Below, piece by piece: positions 1 through 12,500 of a DNA stretch of 64,000 nt. The DNA is from Pseudomonadota bacterium. Lineage in GTDB: Bacteria; Pseudomonadota; Gammaproteobacteria; Burkholderiales; Burkholderiaceae_C. The position numbers and the translations under genes were made by a program. Every line of letters begins with the position of its first letter. The stretch's first letter is position 1. The notes beneath the pieces were generated by a model. The model did no database searches, had not been told where the DNA came from, and worked only from the letters and a program-made list of their open reading frames with translations. The stretch covers positions 372,001 to 436,000 of the forward strand of contig JAIUPH010000028.1 of the NCBI GenBank assembly GCA_020161065.1, written 5' to 3'.

Positions 1-3000
1 GATGTAGTTTTCCTTGTACAGCACGCGCCGGCGGCAGGCCTGCCAGGCGCGGAAGGTCGCGAAGATCCTGTCCCACGCCGCGGCGAACTCCGGCGTGAGT
101 GTCAAGCTTGGTTCCTGCGAGAGTCGCGCGCGCTCGACGAACGATTGAACGGCGGTGATCGCTTCCTCGATGCGGCTCGCCTTCTCGCAGATACCGGCCT
201 CAACGTCGAGGAGCAGCAGTGCGCCAATGTCCCTCGCGGAGGTCGCGAAGATGCCCGGTGCGAAAGGCAAGGCCACGCGGTTCATTCCGGTGAGCCAGGC
301 GAGCAGTGCCGCACGCCCGCGTTCGCGCAACAGGTTGTTGAGGCGCTCGAGATCGGCATAGCGTCTCGGGATCCGCTCGATCAATCCGTCGCGATAGAAC
401 TTCGACAGGTTGGCATTGCCGGCGGCCATCGCCGCCGCCGTGCTCGCGGCCCAGACGTCGGGCCTTGCGAACGAGAGATCGAGAGGCACGAAGGCCTGCA
501 GAAGCCTGCGCGTCCAGGACGATGCGTGCCAGCAACGGATGGCCCAGCGATCGTCGCAGAGATTCGACCAATCGACTTTGACGCCGTCGTGGAACTCCAG
601 GACGAGCGGCGCATCGTCCAGGTCGATACCGAGATCCATGAGCAACGGCGTGGCATCGATCGGTTGCTGATTCGAGGATTCGACGAAGCACAGCCACGGA
701 AGACGCCCGGTGCGCCTTCGAACCGCCTCCCGCATGCGCGCGTAGTCATACAGGCGCTCGAACCAGTCGAACAACGCTTGTCGGCGGCGCACGGACGGCG
801 TAGCCCGTGCGTCGAGCGGCGCCGGCGGATTGCGTGCGGGATCTCCGTCGTAGACGTCCCCGATCGGGAGAAAGCTGAAGTCAAGCGACGCACGGTGCGA
901 CGTGAACGGAGCCCCGGCCACATATGTGCAGCCGGCAAACAGCGCTGGCGAGGACAGCATGTACTCGATCTCGGACACATTCGCCCGTGCCACCAAGCCC
1001 GCGGACAGCCGCAGCCGATGGCAGAAGAGCAACGCCTTGAACGCACGCTGATACGTGCGGCGGATGTCGCGCAGGCTGCTCGTGTACTGTTGGGCGAGAT
1101 ACTCGGCCGCCGACTGCGCCACAGCCTGCGGACTCGTCAGAGGGCCGGTCACGACGTCGCGATACAGGCGCTGGACCGGTAACGCGACGATGCAGTCCTC
1201 TGTATCGGGACCCTGATACTTCACGCTGAAGCCCGAGCGGGCGCGCAGCAGTTCGTTCTTCTCGTCGAACTCTGGTGGCGTCGCCTCGAAATCGACGTCA
1301 ATGAAATAGGCGCCACGCTTCAGATGCAGTGGGCCCGAGATGCGATCCGGCGCCTGTTCGTCCGCCCAGCGATAGTTCAGCAACCGGAACGTCTTCTGCC
1401 CTCGCCGCAGATTGACCCGCCACTTGTTGTGATTGCACTTCTCGAAGTCGGGCTGTTCGCAGTCCGGGGTCGGCGCGCCGGCGAAGAACGTGTACATGCC
1501 CGACTTCTCGACGATGAGCACACCCGCCCAGTGGACCGCGAATCCCTCCGCGCCGGCGAGCGCCAGGCCGTCGCTCTCGCGAAGTGCGAGTCCGTTTCGA
1601 ATCAGCGCGAATTCGCGCTGTGACGCCGGCAGCGTGAAATCTAGTTTCGGAATTATTGTGGGAACCGGCGCGTTCCACTCGTTGCCGGCGTGCGTGAACG
1701 CACTCATCGCAGCGGTCATTCCGGGCCAGGCGCTGCCGCTCGCGCTTTTCACTTCGCTCAGAAGGCCGGTGCCGGTCAGGCCGATCAGCGCTGAGAACGC
1801 GCCGCCGTTCGGCTGTGTCCAAGTGAAGCCCGCCGTAGGCAGGCCGTCGTCCCTTTCCCACGCGCTCGTGGCCAGATTCTCGTCGCCCCGCAGGCGACGA
1901 AGAACCAGCAGCGCGAGATCGATCTCCACGTCTCGCTTGTCCGATGCGTGTGCCGCATGGGCGGCCATGTGTTCTGCAACGACACGCGCGCGTTGCGCGA
2001 ACGTCACGAATGCGCGGCGGAAGTATTCCCACCGCTTCCATTCGTCGGCCTCTTCGACGAGCGCCTTCTCGGCCTCGACAATGCTCGGGAACAGGAAGGA
2101 GAACCGCGCCAATTCGGCGCGCGGAGCGAAGTACAGCTGCTGAACCGCGGCGCGCTCGTTGGCCGTCAATTGCTCGATGGCGTTGAGCTTGAAGAGCACG
2201 TCCGCATCACGCAAGGGCAGCGACGTGACGAGTTCTTGCGCAACCGCGTCGTACTGGAAGGGTCCCGGGTGCGGGAAGTTCCACATCCCAGCAACCGTGC
2301 TCGCGAGCGCGGTCCGGTATTGACGTGCCTGCGATCCGGCCGCGATGCCCGATCGCTCCAGGATCTCGGGGAAGAAGTGCTCGCCCAGCGTCTGGAGCGG
2401 GTCCGTCCCCGCCGGTGGGTCGTAGCCGAACTCCTTACGCAACGCGGTCGAGAGAGCCGTCCACGTCAGCGAGGCGGCGTCCTCGTCCGTCGCGCGAACG
2501 TGCAGCAGCTTTTCGCGCAGCTTCCACAGATCGAACGGATGGCCTTCCTCCGGGTAGTCGAACGGCTGATCGAGCGCTTCGTTCCCGTCCTGCTGGAAGA
2601 ACGGGTCATCGCCGTCGAGATGCTGGTCGACGGAGAATAGGTATAGCAGCTCGCCCGTGGTGAACGATGAGCCGTAAATCTTCGCAAGAATCTCCGTGAA
2701 GCGGAGCGTACTGGTGGGCTGCGCGTTCCAGCGAGCTGCGGCTGGATCGAAGCCGCTCAGCAGGGCGAGCGAGTCCAGGTTCTCGCGCAGGATCTTCATG
2801 AACTCCGGCGGCCGATGGCGAGGGTGGCTACCGGGGCGCCGTCCGGGCGCGTGTTCGTGCTCGGCTCGATCCTCGACACGGTCGAGAAGATGTGCCACCG
2901 CCCAGTCGAACGACGCCGCCGGTCCACCGCTCCACAGGCCGAGCAGTCGCGTGCGCACGGCGCCCGTGGCATTTGGCGCGGCCGGATCGGTGCCCAGATG

Positions 3001-6000
3001 CAGCCGCCAGTCGTCACGCAGGACCTGGAAAGACGCGAGCTGGCGGATGAATTCGGGGTTGACGTTGCCGCCCTGGATCAGCCCTAGCACTGCGCAGATG
3101 TCGCGAAGGTCGGCGAAGCCGTAGCCCGCGCCGCGCAGGCACTTGAGCGACCGCCAGAGGCGAATGAAGACCATCAAGTGGCGGAGCGCTACTTCGGATC
3201 CTTCTGGATCGATGAACCGAATGACAAGATCCTCGGGACAGCATGGTTCGCAGTTCGGGAATCCCGTGCCGTCCGAGGGCAAGCCGACGGGATTGCCGTC
3301 CGCGTTCAACTGGTCGGGAACTACCCGGTCGAACTCTACGAATTTCGACTTCCATAGCTCGAGAAACTCGCAGTAGTCGAGTCCCGTGCGTTTCAGAAAC
3401 TCCGGTACGTGCATGACGATCGACTTCCAGTCGACGCCATGGATCAGGTCGGTTGGGAACCCATACATGTCGCGCAACTCTGAGGCGCTGATGGGATGCA
3501 CGTAGAGCGTCTGGTACTCCGCCGGTGAGAGACCGAGGTATTCGAGCGCCAGCTCGATCCGCACCGGATATCGCCACAAATGCTTCTGGAAATCGACCGC
3601 TTCCTCGTTTGCGTCGATGGCGAACTCGGTGATCTGCTCGCGGAACGCCCGCATCGTCGCGAACCGGGACGTGCCCATCGCGCAGAGGTGCGACCGCGAG
3701 ATGTCGAGCGGTTGTGAGTAAGGCAACCGCGGCGACGAAAAGTCGGCTTCGAGCGCGGCGTAGGCCGCTGGCCGTTCGACAGGCGTCGCCGGCGTAGAGT
3801 GTTCCGGCAGCGCCGCAAACAGCACGTTCGGTGCATGGCCTTCGCTTCCCGCGTCGTTGGCCGCCTTGAGCGCATGACCGCCGAGGGTGGTGCCGCTGGT
3901 GTCGTAGACGACGCCCGCTGCGCTTGCGTCGACCAGCGCTTCGAGGTTCTCGTTGACGATGTCGATGAGCGGCAGCGTTGTGCAGACGTTGGCGGCGGTG
4001 GCGTGCAGATCGGCCAGCGGCCCGCGCCGCGTCTCGATCAATGTGACCAGCGGATCGCCCGTCGCGGTCGGGTGATCGCAGGTCGCACCGATGCCGGTGG
4101 CCAGCAAGTCATGCAGATAGTTGACCGGGCCCAGCGGCGAGAGGTGCCGGGGCGGAATGCAGTTGACGAGCGTTCCGTCCGGATTGATCGGGGTGAACGG
4201 ACCGTGCGGCACCGGCGGTACGCCTGCGACCGAACCGCCTGCAGCGGCCTGAATGGCCGCCGCGAACGGGTAGGCCACGGTGCCCGTCAGCGCGTATTCG
4301 AACTCCGCTGGCGACAGCGCCTGGATCTGCGCCCGCGACGTGAATCCGCGCGCATAGAGCGCCTCGAGCAGAGAGAACCGCAGCGAGGCAGGGTCCACGC
4401 CATTCGTCGCGCGGAACAGCTCGTCGATCGTCTGCAGCGCGTTGAGCAGCCACGCTTGCGCGTTCGGGTCGCCGGGGAACACCGCCTGCAACGCATTCGC
4501 AACGACGGGTGCGTTCCAGTTCGCGACCGGGAATGCGAAACCAGGCGCCGCCGCGAGAAACGCTCCGAACGGATCTTTGTCGGCGATGGGGATGGAAAGC
4601 GCGTCGCCGCCCTCACCCAAGACGGGCGCCGGAGCGATCGACAATACCTCGAAGTACTTGCGCACCTGCCGAACGAACGCCTGCACACGTTCATCGGGCG
4701 TGCCCGGATTCGTGAAGTCCGGCAGCAGCGCGACGTTGCCCGGAATGACCGCCCCTGCGCTATGTGCGGAGGCAGGTGTGCCGGCCTGCGCCCGTGTGAT
4801 GCTAAGCACATCACCCAAGACACCAGTGATGCGCAGGTATTCAGCAGTGTTCAACCCCTCTGCATTGATGCGCACGTAGGTGTTCGTTTTGAACCTTACG
4901 CCGTCACCCGCCGAGACCGTAGCCATGGGGTCTGCCACCGACACGGCGGCAGCGAGTGTGGACGGGCCACCGCTTGCTAGGAAGAAGGAGAGCCACCCCT
5001 GCACCGTGATCGCCTTCAATTGCGCACTGCTCGCAATGGGGATGGTTTTGATCGCAGAGATCAATGCGGTTGAGTCTGCTGTGACGACGGTCTGCTGGGT
5101 AACGACGGCCAGCACGAGTTCGAGATGTCCCGGCACGAGCGCCGGCGGGAACGGGCTCTGCTGCCAGAACGGATCGATCGCCGCGTTCATGTCTGCGAGC
5201 CACGCGGCCACCAGCGTATTCACCGCCGGATCAAGCGGACACAGTGGCGGCCGCTGCACGCGCCCGCGTCCGATGGCGACCAGGCGGCGAGCGGCGTTCG
5301 CGGGTGAGATCGCGGCGGCCGCGATGATGTTCGCATCGATTGCCGACTGGACCGCGGCGACGATGCGTGACTCGTCGTCGTTGGTCGCCATGCGGTAACG
5401 CTGATCGGCGGTGACGTTCGCCGAGAGCATCGCGGACAGGGCGTAGAAATAGTCCGCCGGCACGCGGAAGTCGAGCGTCAGCGCGCCGTTATCCTCGATG
5501 ACGACGTCGGCCTGGCGGAACGTCGAGCCGGGCGTTGGCGGCGTGCCGGTCTCCACCGGGAAACGCAGGCTCGCGCGCACCGGCGCCGCGCTCTGCTGTT
5601 CGGCCCACACCGCCGCGGACGCCGCGAAGACGTATTGCGCGAGCCGGTCCGAGTTCGCGTTCTGAAGCGCGTAGTAGCCGAGCAGGCTGGCCTCGTATTG
5701 CTTGCGATCCATGTCCGCCTTGTCGCGATCGTCGTTGCTCCACGACGTGTCGGTCTGCGGGCGCGTGTACATGTCCTCGAGCCGCCGGTTGTTCGGGCGG
5801 GCTGGCGGCGGCGTAATCTGGCGATTCCAGATGATTTCTCTGGCGACTTGGCGCGCCTGCGCGGTTGTCAGCGGGCTGCGGTTGGTGAGCGTGGCGCCGC
5901 CGGCCGGATCCTGCGTGAGCACCTTGTCTATCGCGGCACGCAGGGGTGCGAACTTCGGCGGCGAGCCGTCGGTCGGCAGATCGACGAACGCCGCATTCGG

Positions 6001-6519
6001 ATCGAGCGCGACGCCCGGATCCGGCAGCGCCAGCAGCACCGCGGGCGGGTCGACGCCGATGTAGGTCATCGGATTGTTCGAGATCGGCGCGTTCGGCTCG
6101 ACCTTCACATTGAAGTCGAGCCGTTCGTAAGCGACCAGTTGCGTGCCTTGCTTGATCTCGAGGCGCAAGTCGGTCGTGTTGAACTCGGCGGCCGGCGGAT
6201 TCAGTTCGATGATCGCGGTCGCCACCGCTTCGAGGCGCACATCTGGGTCGGGCGGCGCAGGCAACGGGTTCACCTGGACCGGATAGACGGAGAAGTGCTG
6301 CACGATCCGCTGGTTGGCGGGCGTGAACGCCGGGCCGGTGGCATTGACGCCCGTGTTCGGAACCCACGCCCCTTGCGCCTGCCCGACCTGCGTGCCATCG
6401 GCTGTGTTGCCGAACGACAGGTCGAACGCGCGGATCGAGAGATTCGTTAGATAGCCACTGAGGGAGGCGCCATCGGTCGGCTTCTGCGGCACGAGGCGAA
6501 CGATGATGACTTGTGGCAT
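1..6519 (-). CDS. Tc toxin TcA-like subunit, 3' end beyond the window
   Basis: The frame starts at ATG 6519 behind a good ribosome site (AAGGGAG about 8 nt upstream) and stays open to the left edge, giving 2173 visible codons without a stop. The start is 77 bp downstream of the TcB-TcC gene on the same strand. Around residue 795 there is a segment reading LSPLGPVNYLHDLL, followed by a region ending LIDIVNENLEAL. This resembles the SPxxYLxDLL ... DLVNExLE signature of the alpha-helical VRP1-like part of TcA and virulence-plasmid proteins. Near residues 1660-1715 is a PA14-like beta segment (HWAGVLIVEKSGMYTFFAG). TcA proteins form the pentameric receptor-binding and pore-forming injector that carries the TcB-TcC cocoon; they are usually 2300-2500 aa, so only a few hundred residues should be missing. 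The family call rests on context and these motifs. Confidence 0.75.
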   Translation of the reverse strand, partial: MPQVIIVRLVPQKPTDGASLSGYLTNLSIRAFDLSFGNTADGTQVGQAQGAWVPNTGVNATGPAFTPANQRIVQHFSVYPVQVNPLPAPPDPDVRLEAVATAIIELNPPAAEFNTTDLRLEIKQGTQLVAYERLDFNVKVEPNAPISNNPMTYIGVDPPAVLLALPDPGVALDPNAAFVDLPTDGSPPKFAPLRAAIDKVLTQDPAGGATLTNRSPLTTAQARQVAREIIWNRQITPPPARPNNRRLEDMYTRPQTDTSWSNDDRDKADMDRKQYEASLLGYYALQNANSDRLAQYVFAASAAVWAEQQSAAPVRASLRFPVETGTPPTPGSTFRQADVVIEDNGALTLDFRVPADYFYALSAMLSANVTADQRYRMATNDDESRIVAAVQSAIDANIIAAAAISPANAARRLVAIGRGRVQRPPLCPLDPAVNTLVAAWLADMNAAIDPFWQQSPFPPALVPGHLELVLAVVTQQTVVTADSTALISAIKTIPIASSAQLKAITVQGWLSFFLASGGPSTLAAAVSVADPMATVSAGDGVRFKTNTYVRINAEGLNTAEYLRITGVLGDVLSITRAQAGTPASAHSAGAVIPGNVALLPDFTNPGTPDERVQAFVRQVRKYFEVLSIAPAPVLGEGGDALSIPIADKDPFGAFLAAAPGFAFPVANWNAPVVANALQAVFPGDPNAQAWLLNALQTIDELFRATNGVDPASLRFSLLEALYARGFTSRAQIQALSPAEFEYALTGTVAYPFAAAIQAAAGGSVAGVPPVPHGPFTPINPDGTLVNCIPPRHLSPLGPVNYLHDLLATGIGATCDHPTATGDPLVTLIETRRGPLADLHATAANVCTTLPLIDIVNENLEALVDASAAGVVYDTSGTTLGGHALKAANDAGSEGHAPNVLFAALPEHSTPATPVERPAAYAALEADFSSPRLPYSQPLDISRSHLCAMGTSRFATMRAFREQITEFAIDANEEAVDFQKHLWRYPVRIELALEYLGLSPAEYQTLYVHPISASELRDMYGFPTDLIHGVDWKSIVMHVPEFLKRTGLDYCEFLELWKSKFVEFDRVVPDQLNADGNPVGLPSDGTGFPNCEPCCPEDLVIRFIDPEGSEVALRHLMVFIRLWRSLKCLRGAGYGFADLRDICAVLGLIQGGNVNPEFIRQLASFQVLRDDWRLHLGTDPAAPNATGAVRTRLLGLWSGGPAASFDWAVAHLLDRVEDRAEHEHAPGRRPGSHPRHRPPEFMKILRENLDSLALLSGFDPAAARWNAQPTSTLRFTEILAKIYGSSFTTGELLYLFSVDQHLDGDDPFFQQDGNEALDQPFDYPEEGHPFDLWKLREKLLHVRATDEDAASLTWTALSTALRKEFGYDPPAGTDPLQTLGEHFFPEILERSGIAAGSQARQYRTALASTVAGMWNFPHPGPFQYDAVAQELVTSLPLRDADVLFKLNAIEQLTANERAAVQQLYFAPRAELARFSFLFPSIVEAEKALVEEADEWKRWEYFRRAFVTFAQRARVVAEHMAAHAAHASDKRDVEIDLALLVLRRLRGDENLATSAWERDDGLPTAGFTWTQPNGGAFSALIGLTGTGLLSEVKSASGSAWPGMTAAMSAFTHAGNEWNAPVPTIIPKLDFTLPASQREFALIRNGLALRESDGLALAGAEGFAVHWAGVLIVEKSGMYTFFAGAPTPDCEQPDFEKCNHNKWRVNLRRGQKTFRLLNYRWADEQAPDRISGPLHLKRGAYFIDVDFEATPPEFDEKNELLRARSGFSVKYQGPDTEDCIVALPVQRLYRDVVTGPLTSPQAVAQSAAEYLAQQYTSSLRDIRRTYQRAFKALLFCHRLRLSAGLVARANVSEIEYMLSSPALFAGCTYVAGAPFTSHRASLDFSFLPIGDVYDGDPARNPPAPLDARATPSVRRRQALFDWFERLYDYARMREAVRRRTGRLPWLCFVESSNQQPIDATPLLMDLGIDLDDAPLVLEFHDGVKVDWSNLCDDRWAIRCWHASSWTRRLLQAFVPLDLSFARPDVWAASTAAAMAAGNANLSKFYRDGLIERIPRRYADLERLNNLLRERGRAALLAWLTGMNRVALPFAPGIFATSARDIGALLLLDVEAGICEKASRIEEAITAVQSFVERARLSQEPSLTLTPEFAAAWDRIFATFRAWQACRRRVLYKENYI

Positions 6520-6596
6520 GACCGTGACTCCCTTACCTCTTGCTGTTGCGCACTCAGACTCTAAAGTTCGTTTCAAATAGCGGAATTAATAATTTG

Positions 6597-9500
6597 TCAA
6601 TAGACCCAACTCATTGGTATGCCCATCGCGCTGGAAATGTAGCGTCGAGCCGCTTCGTAAAATGATTCCGCCGCTGGCTGAACGACTACATCGTTGTAGA
6701 CAGACAAGAATGCTGCAGGTGGAGCGACGACGCCGACAGCGCTGAGTGTTCCTCGGAACTGCCGGTACTCGTCTCCACTCTGAATGTCGTCCGCAGCGTG
6801 GGCTAGAACAATGGGTGCAGTTATGACTGCCCCCGCGGTACCCAGGCCGCGGCCCAAAGACATGAGCGGGGCCGAGGTCCTCCATGCGCCCGCGATGAGC
6901 AGTGCTCCTCCGGATGCCTGAACGGCGCCGCCGCCTATACCCAGCGCGGCCAAGGAGCTGTCCTCCTCGTGCATACCACCATATATGCTTAAACCACCAC
7001 CAATGACGCTGAGAGCTCCGACGCCCGTTCCATAGGTACGCAATGTTGGCAGTTCCACTCGTGCTTGGATGGAACTCGGATTCAAGCTCGCAAGATCGTT
7101 GTGGGTCGCAACGCTTCCACTAATGGCAGCATCTCGTACGGCAAGGCGGGATGCTTCATCCCAGATCGGGTTGTACTGGTTAGGCGGAATTATGTCCGTA
7201 GGCGCGAGACCCAACCGGATTCGAAGTGCGGTCTCCGCAGCATCCGCAGGCGCGTAGTAGACGGTGTCTCTTATCAAGTACCCTGGGGCACTTCCGGCCG
7301 CATCCCTTGCAGCACGACCGGAGTAGAGATTGAGCGGTCCGGTCAAGGGTGCACCGGTAGGGCTCACAGGTGCATAGCTTCTTTGTGCGATGTATGAAAA
7401 GAGCGAAATAGCGGTCGATACCTCTTGAGCCCGAGAGACTCCCGGGCTAGCAGTGGGGCCGTTTGAATCGTGTAACTCAGTAGTCCCATCCTGGGCAAAG
7501 GACGCGGGAGGCAAGTTCCGCTCATCTTCCGGCAGGCTCTGCTCCAGGACCTGCTCGCGGACTGTTGGCGCTGTAGGATCGACACAAGATTGACTGGTCG
7601 GGTCACACTGTGTTCCGGTCGAATCGGTGTAGCACAGCGGATTGCAGCGGCAATAGACATACGAATCGGAGCCATCCACGAGTCCGGCGGGATCGGTCGC
7701 CGTCCAGCGGCCTAGCCAGTCGGCGTAGTACCGTGCCCCGTGGTAATACAGGCCGCTCTCTTCGTCCTGCTCCTTACCCGTATAGCGATATCGCTTCGCC
7801 GTCTCCGTCTGGCTGCGAACCGCCTGGTAGGTCGAGTTGCCGTACGGCGCATATTCCTCGTACGAGATGATCTTGGCTTCGTCATCCAGTTCGAGGCAGG
7901 CCGAGCCGAGGTGATTGCCGAACTCGTAGCGAACGAGTCGGCGCGGCGATGGGTCGTCGCCTGCGGTGTCCAGCGTGCGAGTCTCGACGAGGGCGAGGCG
8001 TCCCGTGTCGTCCATCACGTGCAGCGTCTCGCGTTCCAGCATGACGGAACCCGTATCGATGGCTCCTGCGTGCTTGCGGAAGATCTCGAAGCCTCCGATG
8101 TAAAGACGCTCTTCGGTGAGGCCCGGAGCCTTCACCCAGACCTTGCGCACACGCTGGCCCGACGCGTCGTTTGCATGGAAGGCCGTGCCCCCATCGCCCG
8201 AGTCAGTCTGGCGCAACTGGTCCCTGAAGTTCCAGTGCATGTTCGGCCCTGGCAGGCCGCCGCCCAGGTGCGGCATGCGCAGCATGTTGCCGTGGGCGTC
8301 GTGCAGGTAGGTTTCCGGCTGCGTGGTGTCGCCCGCGGGACGCAGCGTGGTGCGCGTCAGGCGGTTGCCGTTCTTGGGCGGTGTTGCGCCGCTGCCGTCT
8401 TCGATCAGACTGGGTTCCAGGTAGTCGTAGGCGCGCGTCCAGCCCGCGCGAGCGGGGTCGCTGCCGCGGTGCTGCATCTGAAGGAAGTTCCCGACGGCGT
8501 CGTACACATAGCGCTCGACGTAGGTGCCCATGGCGTTGCCATCGCCGGGCTGCGGCAGCCTGATGCGCTGAGCGTCGTCGTGGGAATGGGCGATGGGGAC
8601 GCTGCCCTGCCCCAGATGTTCCCGACCGGTGGCCTGGATCAGGCGATAGAGCGCGTCGTAGACGTAGTCGCTGCTCGGCTCGACGCGCCTGTTCCTGAAG
8701 TAGACAGTCTGTTGCGCATCGTCCCGGATATGGGTGACGTTGCCGGCCGGGTCATAGGTGTAGTGCAGGTTTTGCACTTGTTTGCCCGGCCAGCCGGCAG
8801 TTGGAGGCTGAGGATCGTCGCCGGGGAAGTCGGTCGCCTTCCTCTTGGTCAGAAGTTGGGTGAGCCGGAACGTGAGCGGGTCATAGCTGTAGCGGGTGCT
8901 CGCGCCATTCTTGTAGTCGATGCGCTGGCGTTGGCCCCTCGCGTCGTAGTCGATGTTGGCGACGCCGACCGGCGACGCCGCGTTGTGGGCCGGGTCCAGC
9001 AGCGCGCCGGGTTCCTCGCTGCGCTCGAGCCACACATCCAGCCGCTCCAGGAAGTTCGCCTCGTTGAACACCGGCTGGATGACGTTGAACTTGCCGCGTC
9101 CCAGGCTGCTGCGAGGCGCAACGGATTGCACCGGACGGTTGAGCGCGTCGTAGCGGGTGCTGCTTTCGAAGGACTCTTCATCAAGCGTGGGGTCGAGCCG
9201 CCAGTCGGGGATGGCGGTGTAGTCGCTGACCAGCCGCCGCGTGCTGCCCAGCGGGTTGCCCTTGAAGTCGTACGCGTCCGTCGGGTTGCCGTCTGCATCG
9301 AGCCGCGCATTGGTGACCACGCCGGCGGAATCGAAGTGGCGATAGATGCGGGTGCGCAGGTTGAGTGCTTCGGCGTCGGGCCGTGTCTCGCCGTACTCGA
9401 TCCTGTCCACCAGGATGTCGCGGTTGAGCGTGCGCGGATCGGACTGCGCGCCGGTGCCACGAACGGTCTGCTCCACGGGCCGGCGCAGCTCGTCGTACGA

Positions 9501-12500
9501 GGTGGTGAAGTTGTGGCCGCGGCTGTCCCAAGCGCGGACGGGCTTGCCGGCCACGTCGTTCAACATCCAGCGCGCGCCTGCCTCCATGCTGAGCTGGTGG
9601 ATGCGGTTGCCGAGCATGTCGTACGCGTAGCGCGCGACGATGCGGCCTAGCGGGTCGCCGGCCTGCCGGACCGCATCGCGCGCAGTGCGCTGGTTGCCTT
9701 CGATGTCCAGCTCGACGCGAGTGGAGAAGCTTTCCTCGGTACCGTCGAGGTCGTGTCCGCGGCAGACGACGCGGTTGCGCGCGACGGTCAGGAACGGGCG
9801 GCCCAGGGCATCGAAATGCGCGGTGCCGGGTGTGTCGGCATGCGCCGCAGCCCGTTTGGCGGCGTTCTGCTCCTCCGCGCCGAGCCCACCGCCGATGCGT
9901 TGCGCATACCAGGTCCGCCAGGTCGCCGGTTGGCTCTTGAAATAGTCCGCGACGAAGCCGCCGATGTCGGGATCGGTCCTCGGGTCGCCGGTCTGCTGAT
10001 GGCGTGCCGCGCAGGTGTCGTTGACGTCGTAAGTGATCTGCTGCCAGGGATCGACCACGACCTTCTCGTAGGTGCGATTGGGGTGCAGCGTGGCGACGAC
10101 GCGCCCGACCGGGTCGTAGAACAGCACCGGGCTGACGCCGATGCGGACATCGAATTCGAAGAGGTGGGCGTGCGTGAAGAAAGGTTCGAACTGGCGGACG
10201 GGCTTGCCTTTGTTATTGAACACGGTCCATCCACTGCCGACCCAGCGCGGGCTCGCCGCCGTCGACGTCATCGCGGGCTGGCCATCGGCGTTGACGATGA
10301 TCTGGCCGCCAGCGTCGCGCTGCGGCACCGGCCCGGGTTCGGCCTGGACCTTCTTCTGGATTTCGCGGCCGAAGCCGTCGGAATATGAGAAGCTGAGCTG
10401 GATCTTCAGGCCCTGCGGCGGCAAGGGCGCGCTCGCATGCGTTTCACGGACGAGCGTGGCAGCGCACACCGGCCGCCACGCGCCGGGGTCGTCGGGGTTT
10501 GCCTGCCGGGTGCGGCGGAAGCGGTCGAGGTCGTAGACGATGCGGGTGGTCGCGTCCTTCAGGAGGGCCGCTGAGCTGCCGTGCGGATTGGGGGCGTCGA
10601 ACAGGCCGTCCAGCTCGGTTTGCGTCAGGTCGGCGACGAAGCCGGCGAGCGTGTCGCCTTCCACCGGCGCAGGCAGCGGCTTGCCCATGACCGCGGTGCC
10701 GACCACCATGCCCAGCGTGTCGATGGCAACTTCGGTTTGGTTTCCATTGGCATCGCTGACGCGGCGCGGCTGCAAGGTGCGGTAGTCGTTGGCGTCGACG
10801 GTGACGCGATTGCCGAGTGCATCGCGCGTCTGCGTCATGAGCAGGTCGTAGGCGTCGAAGTCGACAAACACGGACTGGCCGAAGGGGTCCGAATGGCGGC
10901 ACGGCACGAAGAAGTGCCGGCGGGCCTGCGCCAATTCGGCGGCGGCGCCATCGGCAAGATCTTTGCTGTAGTGCGCCCGTCCCGACGGCAGCCACCAGTA
11001 ATCGTCAGCGTCGCTTGCGGGGAAGCGGCCATCTGCCTTGAGGGTCCGGCTTCGCACGTAGCCGCCGCGGCTGCCCCCCTGCCCTTCGAGAACGGCGCTG
11101 GGGTCGGGCAGCAGGGGTTCATCCGGCTGACCGTCGCGCGGGCGTCGAAACGTCTGGTCGAGCAGGCCGGGCGTGAAGGCAAGCTTGAAGCTTTCGCCGG
11201 GCAGTGCGAGGGATTGCAGTTCGCCCAGCGGCAGGCTCGCGGTCAGGTCGTCGCGCCTGTAGAGGGTGCGCAGCCACTCGATGGGGCGGCGGCGTTGGCT
11301 TCCGCGCGCCGTGTCTTCATAGGCGACGTCAGGGGCAGCGAACCTGTGGCGCAAGCGTCCGGCAACGGCGGGATCCCGCTCGACGAAGTCCGAGGCCCGG
11401 TAGCGGCCAGCGGGTCCGGTGCCCGCGTAGCCGGTCAGCTCGAACGTAATCGCCTCGCAGGGCAGTGGCGTTCGGTGAATGTCGGGCGCCGTCACGGCAT
11501 TCGTGACTCGGTTCTCCGTGTAGGTGAGCAAGGCCGTTTCCTGGCGGGCGCGGTCCCACGCTTCAGGCAATGGCGAGGCGCGCCGGCCGTAGCCAGCGGC
11601 GGCCTGTTTGAGCACATTGCCGAAGTCGTCGACCTCCAGCGTGAACGCATGCTGGATCCGGGGATCGTTCGGGTTGCGCTCGTAGTGATAACTCACCGCC
11701 TCGTTCGGGTGAGCGAAGAAGACCGCGTACCGATTGGCGCCGCGGCGCTGCACGGTGCGGATGCGGAAGTTCTGCTCGGTGACCGCGTAGGGCGTCCGGG
11801 ACCGCCTGATCTGCGCCGGCGTGGCGGCCGGATGCCCGGCGTCGTCCGCGTAGACCTCCTGACGCAGCATCGAACCCTTGAGGGCGCGACAGGCTTCGCG
11901 CTCTTCGTCCGGCGTGAGGCCGCTCGGGAGAAGCGTGTCGTCGAGAAGAAGCGCTCGCGCGGCTTGGCGGCTGAGCCCGGGTTCCCGGAAGTATTCGTCC
12001 TCCAGGTGACGGGAGATGCGGTCCCGGCCCACCCATGCTCCGGTGTGAAACCAGGTCTTGGTGTGCACGGGCGGCACGTGCGAAGCGGGTGCGATATTGA
12101 CCGCGTCGCCTTCCCCGAGCGCGGCGAACCGTTCGGTGTCCCACTGCTCCACCATCCCAAAGCCGCGGAACTCGCGTTCCACGCCGTCGTAGTGACCATG
12201 GTGATAGGCAAATCTGCTGGTGAATCGGTTGCGGCTGACAAGGTCCAGCGTGTGCACGCTCTCGACCACGTGCACGGGAAATGGCAGACGCGTGAGCCAC
12301 GGCCGTCCGGCCTCCCGATCCATGAGGTAGAACTTCGTCGAGGAGACGTATTGCAGCTGTGTCTCTGCACCGAGTTGATTTTCCCAGCGCACCAGTAGAT
12401 GGGGCTTTCGGCCGCACATTAGGTCGATGTACTGCACAGGGCGCCACGCGATGCCCGGAAGCGCCGTCGACCACACGAGGCAGGCCGTTCCGCGACCTAG

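Noticed and set aside
1..6519. Possible frameshifts in the TcA-like gene, because many short open frames cover this region
   Set aside because: The frame from ATG 6519 contains no stop down to base 1 and gives sensible sequence at both ends and in the middle, so it is one intact gene cut by the window edge.
7740..9650. 636-codon plus-strand open frame opposite the Tc fusion gene
   Set aside because: It is antisense to well-defined Rhs repeats and shows the Arg/Val-rich pattern typical of shadow frames in GC-rich DNA.
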